20,628 nt of DNA from an uncultured Pelagibacteraceae bacterium (GTDB lineage: Bacteria; Pseudomonadota; Alphaproteobacteria; Pelagibacterales; Pelagibacteraceae). Position 1 is the first letter of the stretch. Each line of letters opens with the position of its first letter. Shown one piece after another: positions 1 through 8,299 of the stretch. Below the pieces are notes generated by a model that ran no database searches, was not told the origin of the DNA, and saw nothing but the letters and a program-made list of their open reading frames with translations. The translations under genes were made by a program, and so were the position numbers. The DNA lies in the NCBI GenBank assembly GCA_902548045.1, contig CACCPR010000009.1:1-20628 (forward strand), written 5' to 3'.

Positions 1-2403
1 CCTATGAATCCTCTCAAAGCTTTCAGCGATTACAGCCTTAATACCTAAAAGTTTCGTACCTTTAGCTGCCCAATCTCTGGATGATCCCGTTCCATATTCT
101 TTTCCTGCCATAACAACTAAATCGTTTCCTCTTTTTTTATACTCAATTGCAGCATCATAAACACTCAAAACTTTTCCATCCGGATGTAACGTAGTAAATC
201 CACCTTCAGTGCCAGGCGCCATTTCATTTTTAATTTTAATATTTCCAAATGTTCCTCTCATCATTACTTCATGGTTTCCTCTTCTTGCCCCATATGAATT
301 AAAATCTTTTTGTTGTACTTGATTTTTCATAAAATAATCTCCTGTAGGACTGTCTTTTTTAATGTTTCCTGCTGGAGAAATGTGGTCGGTAGTTACTGAG
401 TCAGCTAATAAAAGTAATAATCTTGCATCTTTTATTGGTTTAAATCCTTCTGGCTGATCTGGCAAATTATCAAAGAAAGGTGGTCTTTTGACATAAGTAG
501 ATTTATCTTCCCAATTATAAATACTGCTATCTACGGTTTTAATATCACTCCATTCTTTAGGTCCTTCTGAAACTTTTGAATAACGATTAATAAACATTTC
601 CGCATTAATTGATTTTAACATTATGTCCTCTATTTCTTTATTACTTGGCCAAATATCTTTTAAAAAAACTTCTTTACCGTCTTTGTCTGTGCCTAGAGGA
701 TTCTTATATATATCAAAGTTCATATTGCCAGCTAGGGCAAATGCTACCACTAGCGGCGGCGAAGCCAGATAGTTTGCTTTAACATCAGGGTTTATTCTGC
801 CTTCAAAATTTCTATTTCCTGATAAAACGGAAACCGTATACAGTTTTTCTTTATGTATCGCTTCAGAAATATTCTTATTTAAAGGGCCTGAGTTTCCAAT
901 ACAAGTCGTACACCCATATCCCACTAGATTAAATCCAAGTTCATCTAAATATTTATTTAATCCAGCTTTTTCTAAATAGTCGGTAACGACTTTTGAACCA
1001 GGTGCTAAAGAAGTTTTTACCCACGGTTTAATTTTTAAACCTCTTTCTATCGCTTTTTTTGCGAGTAATCCTGCACCAATCATTACACTTGGATTTGAAG
1101 TATTAGTGCAAGAAGTGATAGCTGCTATCACTATAGCTCCATCAGCAACTTTAAAATCAGCTCCAGAAACTTTTGCTTCAACTGGTTTGTCTCTATTTGT
1201 ATTTTCTATATAAACTTTTCTAAATTCTTTTGAGGATTCAGTTAATAAAACTTTATCTTGAGGTCTTTTAGGTCCAGAGATGCTAGGCACAACAGTACTA
1301 ATGTCTAAAGACAAATTTTCAGTAAACTCTATACCTTCGCTTGCCCAAAGGCCTTGCTCTTTTGAATATTTTTCTACAAGCTTTATTGTCTCTTCATTCC
1401 TACCAGAAAGTTTCAAGTATTTTAAAGTTTCTTCATCTACAGGGAAGAAACCGCAAGTAGCGCCGTACTCAGGAGCCATATTAGCAATCGTTGCTCTATC
1501 AGCTAGTGTAAGATTTTTTAAACCCTCTCCATAAAACTCTACAAATTTTCCTACGACACCTTTTTTTCTTAACATTTCAACAATAGCTAAAACTAAGTCC
1601 GTAGCTGTTAATCCTTCAAGTAATTTTCCTTTAATCTCAACACCAATAACTTCTGGTATTAACATTGATATAGGTTGACCTAACATGACTGCTTCGGCTT
1701 CTATTCCGCCTACACCCCATCCTAAAACTGATAATCCATTAACCATAGTTGTATGACTATCTGTTCCAACTAAAGTGTCTGGGTAAGCGTATAAATCACC
1801 ATTGTTTTTGGACGACCAAACTACTTTAGCCAAATACTCTAAATTAACTTGGTGACAAATACCTGTTCCTGGAGGAACGACTCTAAAATTATTAAAAGCT
1901 TTTTGACCCCATTTGAGAAATGCATACCTCTCTCCATTTCTAGAAAATTCTTTTTCAACGTTCTTATTAAACGATTTACCAGTAGCATACTCATCTACCA
2001 TAACTGAATGATCAATTACTAAGTCAACTGTAGATAATGGATTGATTTTGTTTGGATCTTTATTTTTTTCTTTAACAGCGTCTCTCATAGCAGCTAAGTC
2101 GGCAATAGCTGGGATACCTGTATAATCTTGTAATAAAGTTCTTGCAGGCCTATAGGCTATTTCAGTATTAGATTTTTTGTTTTTAAGCCATTCTTTTAAG
2201 GCTAAAATTTGTTTCTTATCTACTGTTATATCATCTTCATATCTAAGAAGGTTTTCTAATAAAACTTTTAGTGACTTTGGTAGTTTAGATACTCCCTCTA
2301 AACCATTCTTTTCAGCATTTTTAAGGCTGAAAATTTTATATTCTTTGCCAGAAGACTTAATTATATCTAGAGATTTAAAGGAGTTTTTACTTTTAAACTT
2401 CAT
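1..2403 (-). CDS. acnA: Aconitate hydratase A (3' end beyond the window)
   Basis: Aconitase interconverts citrate and isocitrate in the TCA cycle, using a cytosolic [4Fe-4S] cluster. The frame is open from the ATG at 2403 to base 1, giving 801 residues; the family is about 890, so roughly the last 90 residues (end of the swivel domain) lie outside. The three cluster ligands are visible: Cys432 in an ITSCTNTSNPS motif, and Cys498 and Cys501 in GYGCTTCIGNSGPL. The substrate-binding segment SVTTDHISPAGNI and the swivel-domain GTGSSRDWAAKG are also present. The start is three bases after the stop of the upstream exporter gene and has no Shine-Dalgarno, so translation is probably coupled. It is the third gene of a csaA-exporter-acnA set. 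The AcnA/IRP type, rather than AcnB, is clear from the domain order. Confidence 0.97.
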   Translation of the reverse strand, partial: MKFKSKNSFKSLDIIKSSGKEYKIFSLKNAEKNGLEGVSKLPKSLKVLLENLLRYEDDITVDKKQILALKEWLKNKKSNTEIAYRPARTLLQDYTGIPAIADLAAMRDAVKEKNKDPNKINPLSTVDLVIDHSVMVDEYATGKSFNKNVEKEFSRNGERYAFLKWGQKAFNNFRVVPPGTGICHQVNLEYLAKVVWSSKNNGDLYAYPDTLVGTDSHTTMVNGLSVLGWGVGGIEAEAVMLGQPISMLIPEVIGVEIKGKLLEGLTATDLVLAIVEMLRKKGVVGKFVEFYGEGLKNLTLADRATIANMAPEYGATCGFFPVDEETLKYLKLSGRNEETIKLVEKYSKEQGLWASEGIEFTENLSLDISTVVPSISGPKRPQDKVLLTESSKEFRKVYIENTNRDKPVEAKVSGADFKVADGAIVIAAITSCTNTSNPSVMIGAGLLAKKAIERGLKIKPWVKTSLAPGSKVVTDYLEKAGLNKYLDELGFNLVGYGCTTCIGNSGPLNKNISEAIHKEKLYTVSVLSGNRNFEGRINPDVKANYLASPPLVVAFALAGNMNFDIYKNPLGTDKDGKEVFLKDIWPSNKEIEDIMLKSINAEMFINRYSKVSEGPKEWSDIKTVDSSIYNWEDKSTYVKRPPFFDNLPDQPEGFKPIKDARLLLLLADSVTTDHISPAGNIKKDSPTGDYFMKNQVQQKDFNSYGARRGNHEVMMRGTFGNIKIKNEMAPGTEGGFTTLHPDGKVLSVYDAAIEYKKRGNDLVVMAGKEYGTGSSRDWAAKGTKLLGIKAVIAESFERIHR

Positions 2404-2406
2404 GCG

Positions 2407-2997
2407 CTATACATAAAACAAAATCACACAAACGATAAGTAAAAAAGACATAGTATAATTAAAATTCTTAATAAATTTATCACTTGTGGCGAATTTTCTC
2501 ATGTATTTGCCCATCAAACACCATGCTGTTTGGCTGCCTACAGCCATAAAGAAAAAAACTACAGTTAATATAATTGAGTCTCTTAAAAAAGTATTAGGAT
2601 CAATAAACATTGAAATAGCTGTTAAGCCTACAATAATACTTTTAGGATTAACAAATTGGAAAAAAAAAGTATTCAAAAAAGTAACAGGTGTTGGCTCAAT
2701 TTTTTTTTCTTTGGTTTGTCCTGCAAAAGAAAGTTTGTAAGCCATAAATAATAAATAAATTGACCCTAAAATTTTTATTATAGTTTGAATAATTTCAAAT
2801 TTTTGAAAAATAATTACAGAACCTAATTGAAGTAAAATTATAAGAATGGTCCATCCAATGATTACTCCTAGCATTGTAGGAATAGCTTTTTTAAAACCAA
2901 AATTAAAAGCAGTATAAGAAGTCATGATGTTATTTGGCCCTGGAGAAAAAGCGGTGGCAATACCAAATAAAGTTAGCGAAATAATTTGAGATAACAT
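2407..2997 (-). CDS. LysE/RhtB-family amino acid exporter
   Basis: A 196-residue inner-membrane protein of the LysE/RhtB superfamily, which exports amino acids such as lysine, threonine, homoserine or leucine by proton exchange. The family mark SPGPNNIM sits near residues 18-25 at the end of the first membrane helix, followed by the typical amphipathic stretch and about five more hydrophobic helices. Length is as expected for the family (about 200). The ATG shares its A with the TAA stop of the csaA-like gene upstream (TAATG), and acnA follows after three bases, so the three are co-translated. The exported substrate cannot be read from the sequence. Its place beside transport genes suggests overflow control of amino acids, which is inference. 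Confidence 0.9.
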   Translation of the reverse strand: MLSQIISLTLFGIATAFSPGPNNIMTSYTAFNFGFKKAIPTMLGVIIGWTILIILLQLGSVIIFQKFEIIQTIIKILGSIYLLFMAYKLSFAGQTKEKKIEPTPVTFLNTFFFQFVNPKSIIVGLTAISMFIDPNTFLRDSIILTVVFFFMAVGSQTAWCLMGKYMRKFATSDKFIKNFNYTMSFLLIVCVILFYV

Positions 2998-3332
2998 TAA
3001 GCTATATCTAAGCCATTTTCTACATTTTGAGATGGATGAACTAAAACAACTTTCCCATCTTGTTCAATAGCACCTAGAATTAAAACTTCTGAGATAAATC
3101 CTGCAATATTTTTTTTTGGAAAATTACAAACACCAATTACTTGTTTGCCAACTAAATTTTCAGAATTATAGTAATGGGTAATTTGAGCAGAGGAATTTCT
3201 TACTCCAACTTCTTTTCCAAAATCTACTTTTACTATTAAAGAAGGTTTTCTAGCTTTCTCATTTTTTTTAACTTCTAATACTGTACCAACTTTTATTGAT
3301 ATCTTTTTAAATTCATCAAAAGTAATTTCCAT
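2997..3332 (-). CDS. csaA: CsaA-like tRNA-binding domain protein
   Basis: A 111-residue, single-domain OB-fold protein of the CsaA / EMAP-II tRNA-binding family. Recognisable stretches are IKVGTVLEV near the start, ARKPSLIVKVDFG, GVRNSSAQIT and GKQVIGVCNFPKKNIAGF, then a C-terminal VLVHPSQNVENG. CsaA proteins bind tRNA and have been described as export chaperones in Bacillus; the role here is not known. The start at 3332 is preferred over an in-frame ATG at 3365 for two reasons: a GAGAGG Shine-Dalgarno lies at 3340-3345, seven bases away, and the upstream ATG falls inside the hairpin terminator of livJ. It overlaps the exporter gene by one base. No clear promoter is visible between the terminator and the gene, so it may depend on read-through from livJ. 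Confidence 0.88.
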   Translation of the reverse strand: MEITFDEFKKISIKVGTVLEVKKNEKARKPSLIVKVDFGKEVGVRNSSAQITHYYNSENLVGKQVIGVCNFPKKNIAGFISEVLILGAIEQDGKVVLVHPSQNVENGLDIA

Positions 3333-3339
3333 ATTTTTT

Positions 3340-3345
3340 CCTCTC
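3340..3345 (-). promoter_or_regulatory. Shine-Dalgarno deciding the csaA start
   Basis: GAGAGG on the minus strand, seven bases before the ATG at 3332. It sits downstream of the livJ terminator and supports the shorter csaA reading over the in-frame ATG at 3365. Confidence 0.7.
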
Positions 3346-3350
3346 AAAAT

Positions 3351-3378
3351 AAAAAAAGGGGGCAATTGCCCCCTTTTT
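3351..3378 (-). terminator. Hairpin terminator after livJ
   Basis: A perfect 26-base palindrome at 3353-3378: five A, five G and CAA against TTG, five C and five T, centred between 3365 and 3366. On the minus strand it is followed by a seven-T run (3351-3357). It starts about 20 bases after the livJ stop. The G5/C5 stem with U-tract is a textbook Rho-independent terminator; because the arms are symmetric it could also act on the plus strand. Confidence 0.92.
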
Positions 3379-3398
3379 AAAATGTTTATAAAACGAAA

Positions 3399-4502
3399 TT
3401 ATAATTGTTTATAATTTCCTTTGCTCCATTCATAAAAAACGTAACCTGGTAAACTTACATCACCTTTTTTATCAAAACTTAGTTCTCCAAGCACAGTTTT
3501 GAACTTGCCTTTTTTCATAGCTTTCAAAACTTTCTTTCTATCAACTGAACCTGCAGCTTTTGCAGCTTGTTCAAAAACTTGAAGTGCAGCATATGAGTAA
3601 AGAACGTAACCTTCTGGCTCAATACCCGCAGCTTTAAATTTTTTGACTAACGGAGCTGCCTCTGGATTATTTCTAGGATCTGGACTGAAAGTCATTAATG
3701 TACCTTCACCAGCATCACCAGTAATTTGCCAATACTCTGCAGTTACTAATGCGTCACCACTAATTAATTTAGTTTTCATACCTTGGTCTCTCATTTGTCT
3801 AACGATTAAACCACCTTCCGTGTGGTAACCTCCAAGATACACTGCATCAATACCGTTTGATTTCAGTTTCGAAACTAAAGCAGAATAATCTTTTTCACCT
3901 GCAGTGAATGCTTCGTACATTGTTTCTTTTAATCCTGCTTTATTCATGTTTTTCTTTGTAGCGTCTGCTAAACCTTTTCCGTAAGCAGTTTTATCATGAA
4001 TAATTGCAACTTTTTTTCCTTTATATTTTTTTGCTAAAAAAGCTCCTGCAACTTCACCTTGTTGGTCATCTCTTCCACAAACTCTAAATACATTTGGTCC
4101 ACCTTCATCTGTAAACGCCGGATTTGTAGAAGCTGGAGACACCTGAATAATGCCTTCTTCAGTGTAAACTTTTGAAGCTGGGATTGATGATCCTGAACAG
4201 AAATGACCCGCTACGTAGGTTACACCTTGACCAGCAAATTTATTTGCTACGGCTACCGCTTGTTTTGGATCACAAGCATCATCACCGATTACTAATTTAA
4301 CTTTCTCTCCTAATATTCCACCTTTTGCATTAACATCTTTCAACCACATTTCAGCACCAGCTTTTAACTGTGCACCAAAAGATGCATACTGACCACTCAT
4401 TGGTCCAGCTGAGGCAACAGTTACGTCTGCTTTAACAGTTACTGATCCTAGTAAAAAGATAGAAGCAATTAATGATAGAGATTTTTTTACTATTCTTAAC
4501 AT
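3399..4502 (-). CDS. livJ: Branched-chain amino acid binding protein LivJ/LivK
   Basis: Periplasmic substrate-binding protein (367 residues) that delivers leucine, isoleucine or valine to the LivHMGF permease. An N-terminal signal peptide has basic residues, a hydrophobic core and likely cleavage after Ala25 (VKA/DV). The mature protein is a type I periplasmic fold. The block DDACDPKQAVAVANK, with Cys77 and Cys102 25 residues apart, matches the disulfide region of E. coli LivJ/LivK. IIHDKTAYGKGLA and the TAGEKDYSALVSKLK segment also match closely. The ATG has an AGAGGG Shine-Dalgarno at about 4506-4512. Unlike E. coli, it is the last gene of the cluster, 79 bases after livF, with its own promoter and a strong terminator. 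This suits the need for excess binding protein over permease. Confidence 0.95.
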   Translation of the reverse strand: MLRIVKKSLSLIASIFLLGSVTVKADVTVASAGPMSGQYASFGAQLKAGAEMWLKDVNAKGGILGEKVKLVIGDDACDPKQAVAVANKFAGQGVTYVAGHFCSGSSIPASKVYTEEGIIQVSPASTNPAFTDEGGPNVFRVCGRDDQQGEVAGAFLAKKYKGKKVAIIHDKTAYGKGLADATKKNMNKAGLKETMYEAFTAGEKDYSALVSKLKSNGIDAVYLGGYHTEGGLIVRQMRDQGMKTKLISGDALVTAEYWQITGDAGEGTLMTFSPDPRNNPEAAPLVKKFKAAGIEPEGYVLYSYAALQVFEQAAKAAGSVDRKKVLKAMKKGKFKTVLGELSFDKKGDVSLPGYVFYEWSKGNYKQL

Positions 4503-4540
4503 ATTTCCCTCTTTTTGTTGTTAATTAATTAATTCTTAAT
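4503..4540 (-). promoter_or_regulatory. livJ leader with TTAA repeat, shared with the second binding-protein gene
   Basis: On the minus strand the leader reads an AATTAATTAATTAA tract (4521-4534), then CAACAAAAA and the GAGGGA Shine-Dalgarno. The tract starts where a transcript from the -10 at 4541-4546 should begin. Nearly the same leader precedes the binding-protein gene at 16371. The shared order is -10, AGAATTAATTAATTAA, CAA, G-rich Shine-Dalgarno, ATG. Confidence 0.55.
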
Positions 4541-4569
4541 ATTGAACACTACCAGCGCTTTATTGTAAA
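4541..4569 (-). promoter_or_regulatory. Predicted sigma-70 promoter of livJ
   Basis: Minus strand TTTACA (4564-4569), 17-base spacer, TTCAAT (4541-4546). It lies entirely in the livF-livJ gap, so livJ can be transcribed separately from the permease genes. The spacing is ideal and the boxes are moderate; the call is strengthened by the matching layout before the gene at 16371. Confidence 0.55.
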
Positions 4570-4581
4570 TATGGAAAAAAA

Positions 4582-5301
4582 CTATTTTTTACCTCCGCCC
4601 TCGAGATAAGCAGCTTGAATATCCTTGTTTTTTAATAACTCCTGACCTGTTCCTTGTAAGGTTACGCTCCCATTAACTAATACATAGCCTCGGTCCGCTA
4701 ACTCCAAAGCTTTTTTAGCGTTTTGTTCAACTAAAAAAATTGTTACTTTTTTTTGTTTATTGATATTTTTTATTGCAATGAATATTTGGTTTACAAGTTT
4801 AGGAGCAATTCCAAGAGAAGGCTCATCTAATAAAAGCATTTTTGGTCTTGCCATCATCGCTCTCCCTATAGCTAGCATTTGTTGTTCTCCTCCAGAGAGA
4901 GTTCCCCCTCTTTGACTTAATCTATCTTTTAAAACTGGAAAAAGGTCATAAACATCTTTTGAGTCAGTATTAAAATTTTTTCCTTTTTGATACGCTGATG
5001 CTCCAAGCCTCAAATTATCTTCAACAGAAAGTCTTGAAAAAATTCTTCGCCCTTCAGGAACTTGTGAAATTCCAAGATTAACAATATCATGAGGTAGTAA
5101 ATTTTCTATATTTTTATTATCAAACATAATTTCTCCGGTGGATGCCTTATTAACTCCACTAATAGTCATTAATAAAGTAGATTTCCCAGCTCCATTTGAA
5201 CCTATTAAAGTAACTATTTCCCCGCTGTTTACTTTTATATTCACTCCCCTCAAGGCTTGAATATTTCCATAAAAAGTTTCTACTTTCGATATTGATAGCA
5301 T
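4582..5301 (-). CDS. livF: BCAA ABC transporter ATP-binding protein LivF
   Basis: One of the two cytoplasmic ATPases driving the Liv importer (239 residues). Walker A GSNGAGKS is at 34-41, the ABC signature LSGGEQQ begins at residue 135, and Walker B MLLLDEP begins at 155. EQNAKKALELADRGYVLVNG near the C-terminus is the typical LivF switch-His region, in which LivF carries EQN rather than the EH of LivG. This tells the two apart. The start is two bases after livG. It is followed by a 79-base gap with the livJ promoter. Length and all nucleotide-binding motifs are intact. Confidence 0.95.
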   Translation of the reverse strand: MLSISKVETFYGNIQALRGVNIKVNSGEIVTLIGSNGAGKSTLLMTISGVNKASTGEIMFDNKNIENLLPHDIVNLGISQVPEGRRIFSRLSVEDNLRLGASAYQKGKNFNTDSKDVYDLFPVLKDRLSQRGGTLSGGEQQMLAIGRAMMARPKMLLLDEPSLGIAPKLVNQIFIAIKNINKQKKVTIFLVEQNAKKALELADRGYVLVNGSVTLQGTGQELLKNKDIQAAYLEGGGKK

Positions 5302-5303
5302 TT

Positions 5304-6098
5304 TTAATCTTCCGTCCCTAAATATGCCTCTATCACTTCAGGACTCTCTTTAGTTTCCTTTGCAGAACCTTGAAAAATTTTTTTTCCATAATTTAAAACT
5401 ACTACATGGTCAGAGATTTCCATTACAACACTCATGTCATGCTCAATTAATAAAATTCCTGTTTTTTTTTCATTTTTTATAAAAAGTAATAATTTATTTA
5501 ATTCTGCGGACTCTTTTGCATTTAATCCTGCAGCAGGCTCGTCTAGACACAATAGATGAGGGTTAATACACATTGCCCGAACAATTTCTAATTTTCTTTG
5601 ATCTCCATAAGGTAAATCACCAGCATCATCATTTGCTCTATTAGTAAGTCCTATGATATCTAGCCAATATCTCGAAATTTCTATTGCCTCTTTCTCTTTT
5701 TTTATAAAAGAAGGAGAATTAAATAATCCTAGTATAGTAAATCCAGAGGCGTCCATTAGCTTATTATGTTGGGCTACCATTAAATTCTCTAAAACCGACA
5801 TTTGAGGAAAAAGTCTTATATTTTGAAAAGTTCTAGCTACTCCTGCTTTCTGAGCAACTTTAAAATCTGAAAATTTTTTTAAATTTAACCTCTCTTGTTC
5901 CTTAATAAGAAACATTGAGCCTGCAGTAGCTTTATAAAAGCCAGTTAGGCAATTAAATACTGTAGTTTTTCCTGCGCCATTAGGGCCAATAATTGATGTA
6001 ATTTGATCTTTATCTGCAGAAAAAGACAAATCGTCAATTGCTACTAGACCTCCAAATTTCATAGTCAGATTTTCAACATCTAATAATCTTTGAGTCAT
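5304..6098 (-). CDS. livG: BCAA ABC transporter ATP-binding protein LivG
   Basis: Second ATPase of the Liv importer (264 residues), pairing with LivF. Walker A GPNGAGKT is at 38-45, the signature region LPYGDQRKLEIVRAM begins at 162, and Walker B HLLCLDEPAAGLN begins at 181, with EHDMSVVMEISDHVVVLNYG carrying the switch His. VARTFQNIRLFPQMSVLENL is a typical LivG Q-loop region. The LPYGDQR form of the signature is, to my knowledge, usual in alphaproteobacterial LivG. Its ATG overlaps the livM stop by four bases (ATGA), and livF starts two bases after its end. Confidence 0.95.
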   Translation of the reverse strand: MTQRLLDVENLTMKFGGLVAIDDLSFSADKDQITSIIGPNGAGKTTVFNCLTGFYKATAGSMFLIKEQERLNLKKFSDFKVAQKAGVARTFQNIRLFPQMSVLENLMVAQHNKLMDASGFTILGLFNSPSFIKKEKEAIEISRYWLDIIGLTNRANDDAGDLPYGDQRKLEIVRAMCINPHLLCLDEPAAGLNAKESAELNKLLLFIKNEKKTGILLIEHDMSVVMEISDHVVVLNYGKKIFQGSAKETKESPEVIEAYLGTED

Positions 6099-7378
6099 TT
6101 TACGACCTCTTTTTTTTTATTATGAAGCATTATTGTTGGCTTTCTTGTTGCAAGTATTCCTCTTGGTCTGAAAATCATTATTAGAACCATAGCGCCTCCG
6201 AAAGCAATCATTCTATAAGACTCAAAATCTCTAAAAACTTCAATTAACCCAATTAAAAAAACAGTTGCTAAAACTACGCCGGTTTGCGAACCCATTCCTC
6301 CAAGTACTACTATTGCTACAATTATAGCGGACTCAATAAAAGTAAAACTCTCAGGACTAATAAAAGCTTGTCTCGTTGCAAAGAAAGAGCCAGCAAAACC
6401 TCCGAACATTGCGCCGATTGCAAAAGCCGTTAGTTTTGTATTTCTTGGATTAACTCCTAACGACTTACATGCTATTTCATCTTCTCTTAATGCCTCCCAG
6501 GCTCTTCCGATTGGCAATCTTCTTATTTTAATTGTAAAAAGATTAGTGATTAAAGCCAAAACCAAGATCAAATAATATAAAAATATTATTCTTTGCATAG
6601 GACTGTATTCTAAACCAAAAAATGTATGAAATGTTTGTTCGCCCTCTTCTGGAAAACTTTTAAAAGGAAGCCCAAAAAAAGACGGTCTGGGTATTCCAGT
6701 GAGACCGTCTGGACCTTTTGTGAGTTCATACCAATTTAATAGTAAAATTCTTATCATTTCTCCAAATGCTAAAGTAACTATTGCTAGGTAATCACCTCTA
6801 AGTCTTAAGACTGGAAAACCTAATAAAACGCCAAACATAGCTGCGAAAATTCCTGCAATAGGCAAACAAATCCAAAAAGACCACCCAAAATGTATAGCAA
6901 ACAAAGCGTAAGAGTAAGCTCCTACTGCATAAAACGCTACGTAACCTAAATCTAATAATCCTGCTAAACCTATTACTATGTTTAAACCCCATCCCAACAT
7001 AATGTATGTTAACATCATGATGGCTATATCCATTAAATACCTATCGGTGAATGGTAGAAATGGAAAAATCACTGAAAAAATAATTGCACTTAAAGCAATT
7101 TGTGTTCCTTTAGTATCTAAAAAATTTGTAATTGATTTACCAACACTAGTTTGTATTCCATGTTTTTGATCTCTATTATAAACATATAGATTTGTAAGAA
7201 ACCTTCCCAGAGCACAGACTATTACAATAACAATTACAATGAACCATTTTGGATTGACAACTAAGACTTCGTTTTTAGCAACTGTTCTCAAACCCACAAT
7301 TGGACCAAATAAGGCTAATGCGATTAAACCTGTAAAAAGGCTATCCTTAATTGACGATTGTAAAAAATTTCTTCTCAT
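6095..7378 (-). CDS. livM: BCAA ABC transporter permease LivM
   Basis: Inner-membrane permease subunit (427 residues), the partner of LivH in the translocation channel. It has the long N-terminal part (two hydrophobic segments in residues 1-65) seen in E. coli LivM, which is about 425 residues; shorter HAAT permeases lack it. The core holds GLAGLLDLGYVAFYAVGAY, the PVLRLRGDYLAIVTLAFGEM segment and the coupling-helix region GRAWEALREDEIACKSLGVN that contacts the ATPases. GGMGSQTG lies near the C-terminus. The ATG directly follows the livH stop (TAAATG, no gap), and the end overlaps livG by four bases. Confidence 0.95.
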   Translation of the reverse strand: MRRNFLQSSIKDSLFTGLIALALFGPIVGLRTVAKNEVLVVNPKWFIVIVIVIVCALGRFLTNLYVYNRDQKHGIQTSVGKSITNFLDTKGTQIALSAIIFSVIFPFLPFTDRYLMDIAIMMLTYIMLGWGLNIVIGLAGLLDLGYVAFYAVGAYSYALFAIHFGWSFWICLPIAGIFAAMFGVLLGFPVLRLRGDYLAIVTLAFGEMIRILLLNWYELTKGPDGLTGIPRPSFFGLPFKSFPEEGEQTFHTFFGLEYSPMQRIIFLYYLILVLALITNLFTIKIRRLPIGRAWEALREDEIACKSLGVNPRNTKLTAFAIGAMFGGFAGSFFATRQAFISPESFTFIESAIIVAIVVLGGMGSQTGVVLATVFLIGLIEVFRDFESYRMIAFGGAMVLIMIFRPRGILATRKPTIMLHNKKKEVVK

Positions 7379-8296
7379 TTAAACTTTTTCAATGTCAGGT
7401 TTTCCTAAAAAACCAGTTGGAAAAAATATTAATACGACCACTAAAACTGTAAAAGCTGCAATGTCTTTATATTCTATTGAAATATAACCCGACCAAAAAA
7501 CTTCTATTAATCCTATTAATAATCCTCCTAGCATTGCTCCTGGTATAGAACCTATTCCACCTAAAACTGCAGCTGTAAATGCCTTTATTCCTGCAAGAAA
7601 ACCAATATAAAAATCAATTACTCCGTAATACATAACGAACATCATTCCCGCGACAGAAGCTAATGATGAGCCAATTATGAACGTAATTGATATAGTTCTA
7701 TCTACATTAATTCCCATTAGAGCTGTCATAGTTCTGTCTTGTTCGCAGGCTCTTTGCGCTCTACCTAAAGCAGTTCTAGTGATTAATATTGTAAAAATTG
7801 CCATTAAAATTATTGTCACTAGTACTATAAAAATTTGTAAATAACTTAGTGATACCGTAAAACCTGTTTCTTCCATAAAAGTAAATCCACCTTGAATTAC
7901 TGGTTGAAGAGTTTTTATTCTTGCTCCTTGAGCAGCTTGAACATAATTTTGTAAAACTATTGACATTCCTAAAGCTGAAATTAGAGGTGCTAATCTAAAA
8001 GATTTTCTTAATGGCTTATAAGCTAATTTTTCAACAGTCCAACCATAACAAGCAGTGAAAACCATAGCTATCAAAAGCGTGAGCAGTAACACAATAGGAA
8101 GAGCAATACTTGTTAGTGCAAATAAAATAAAAGATATTAAAGCAATAAAGGCTCCAACCATGAAAATATCTCCATGAGCGAAGTTTATCATGCCAATAAT
8201 TCCGTAAACCATAGTATAGCCTATTGCGATTAGACCATAAACAGACCCTAGAGTAATTCCGTTAATTAATTGTTGTAAAAAATATGCAAAATCCAT
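7379..8296 (-). CDS. livH: BCAA ABC transporter permease LivH
   Basis: Inner-membrane permease subunit (305 residues; E. coli LivH 308). Recognisable parts are the N-terminal QQLINGITLGSVYGLIAIGYTMVYGIIGMINFAHGDIFM block, which defines the LivH family. The coupling segment TALGRAQRACEQDRTMTALMGINVDRT follows, then the C-terminal GIGSIPGAMLGGLLIGLIE. About eight membrane helices are expected. It begins three bases after the stop of the ProC-like gene, so the reductase and the transporter form one operon. livM follows with no gap. Confidence 0.95.
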   Translation of the reverse strand: MDFAYFLQQLINGITLGSVYGLIAIGYTMVYGIIGMINFAHGDIFMVGAFIALISFILFALTSIALPIVLLLTLLIAMVFTACYGWTVEKLAYKPLRKSFRLAPLISALGMSIVLQNYVQAAQGARIKTLQPVIQGGFTFMEETGFTVSLSYLQIFIVLVTIILMAIFTILITRTALGRAQRACEQDRTMTALMGINVDRTISITFIIGSSLASVAGMMFVMYYGVIDFYIGFLAGIKAFTAAVLGGIGSIPGAMLGGLLIGLIEVFWSGYISIEYKDIAAFTVLVVVLIFFPTGFLGKPDIEKV

Positions 8297-8299
8297 TAA

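Noticed and set aside
1..2403. Open frames on the plus strand within acnA (such as 1280-1534 and 2177-2416)
   Set aside because: They are shadows of acnA with no family resemblance and no ribosome binding sites.
3333..3365. Longer csaA reading from the ATG at 3365
   Set aside because: This start lies inside the livJ terminator palindrome; the ATG at 3332 has a proper Shine-Dalgarno and fits CsaA length.
4503..4581. Riboswitch between livF and livJ
   Set aside because: Only 79 bases, no known aptamer motif, and only the 6-base palindrome AGCGCT beside the promoter; too short for a structured sensor.
5580..5620. LivG signature LPYGDQR as a defective ABC signature
   Set aside because: From memory, this is an ordinary form in alphaproteobacterial LivG; the other motifs are intact.
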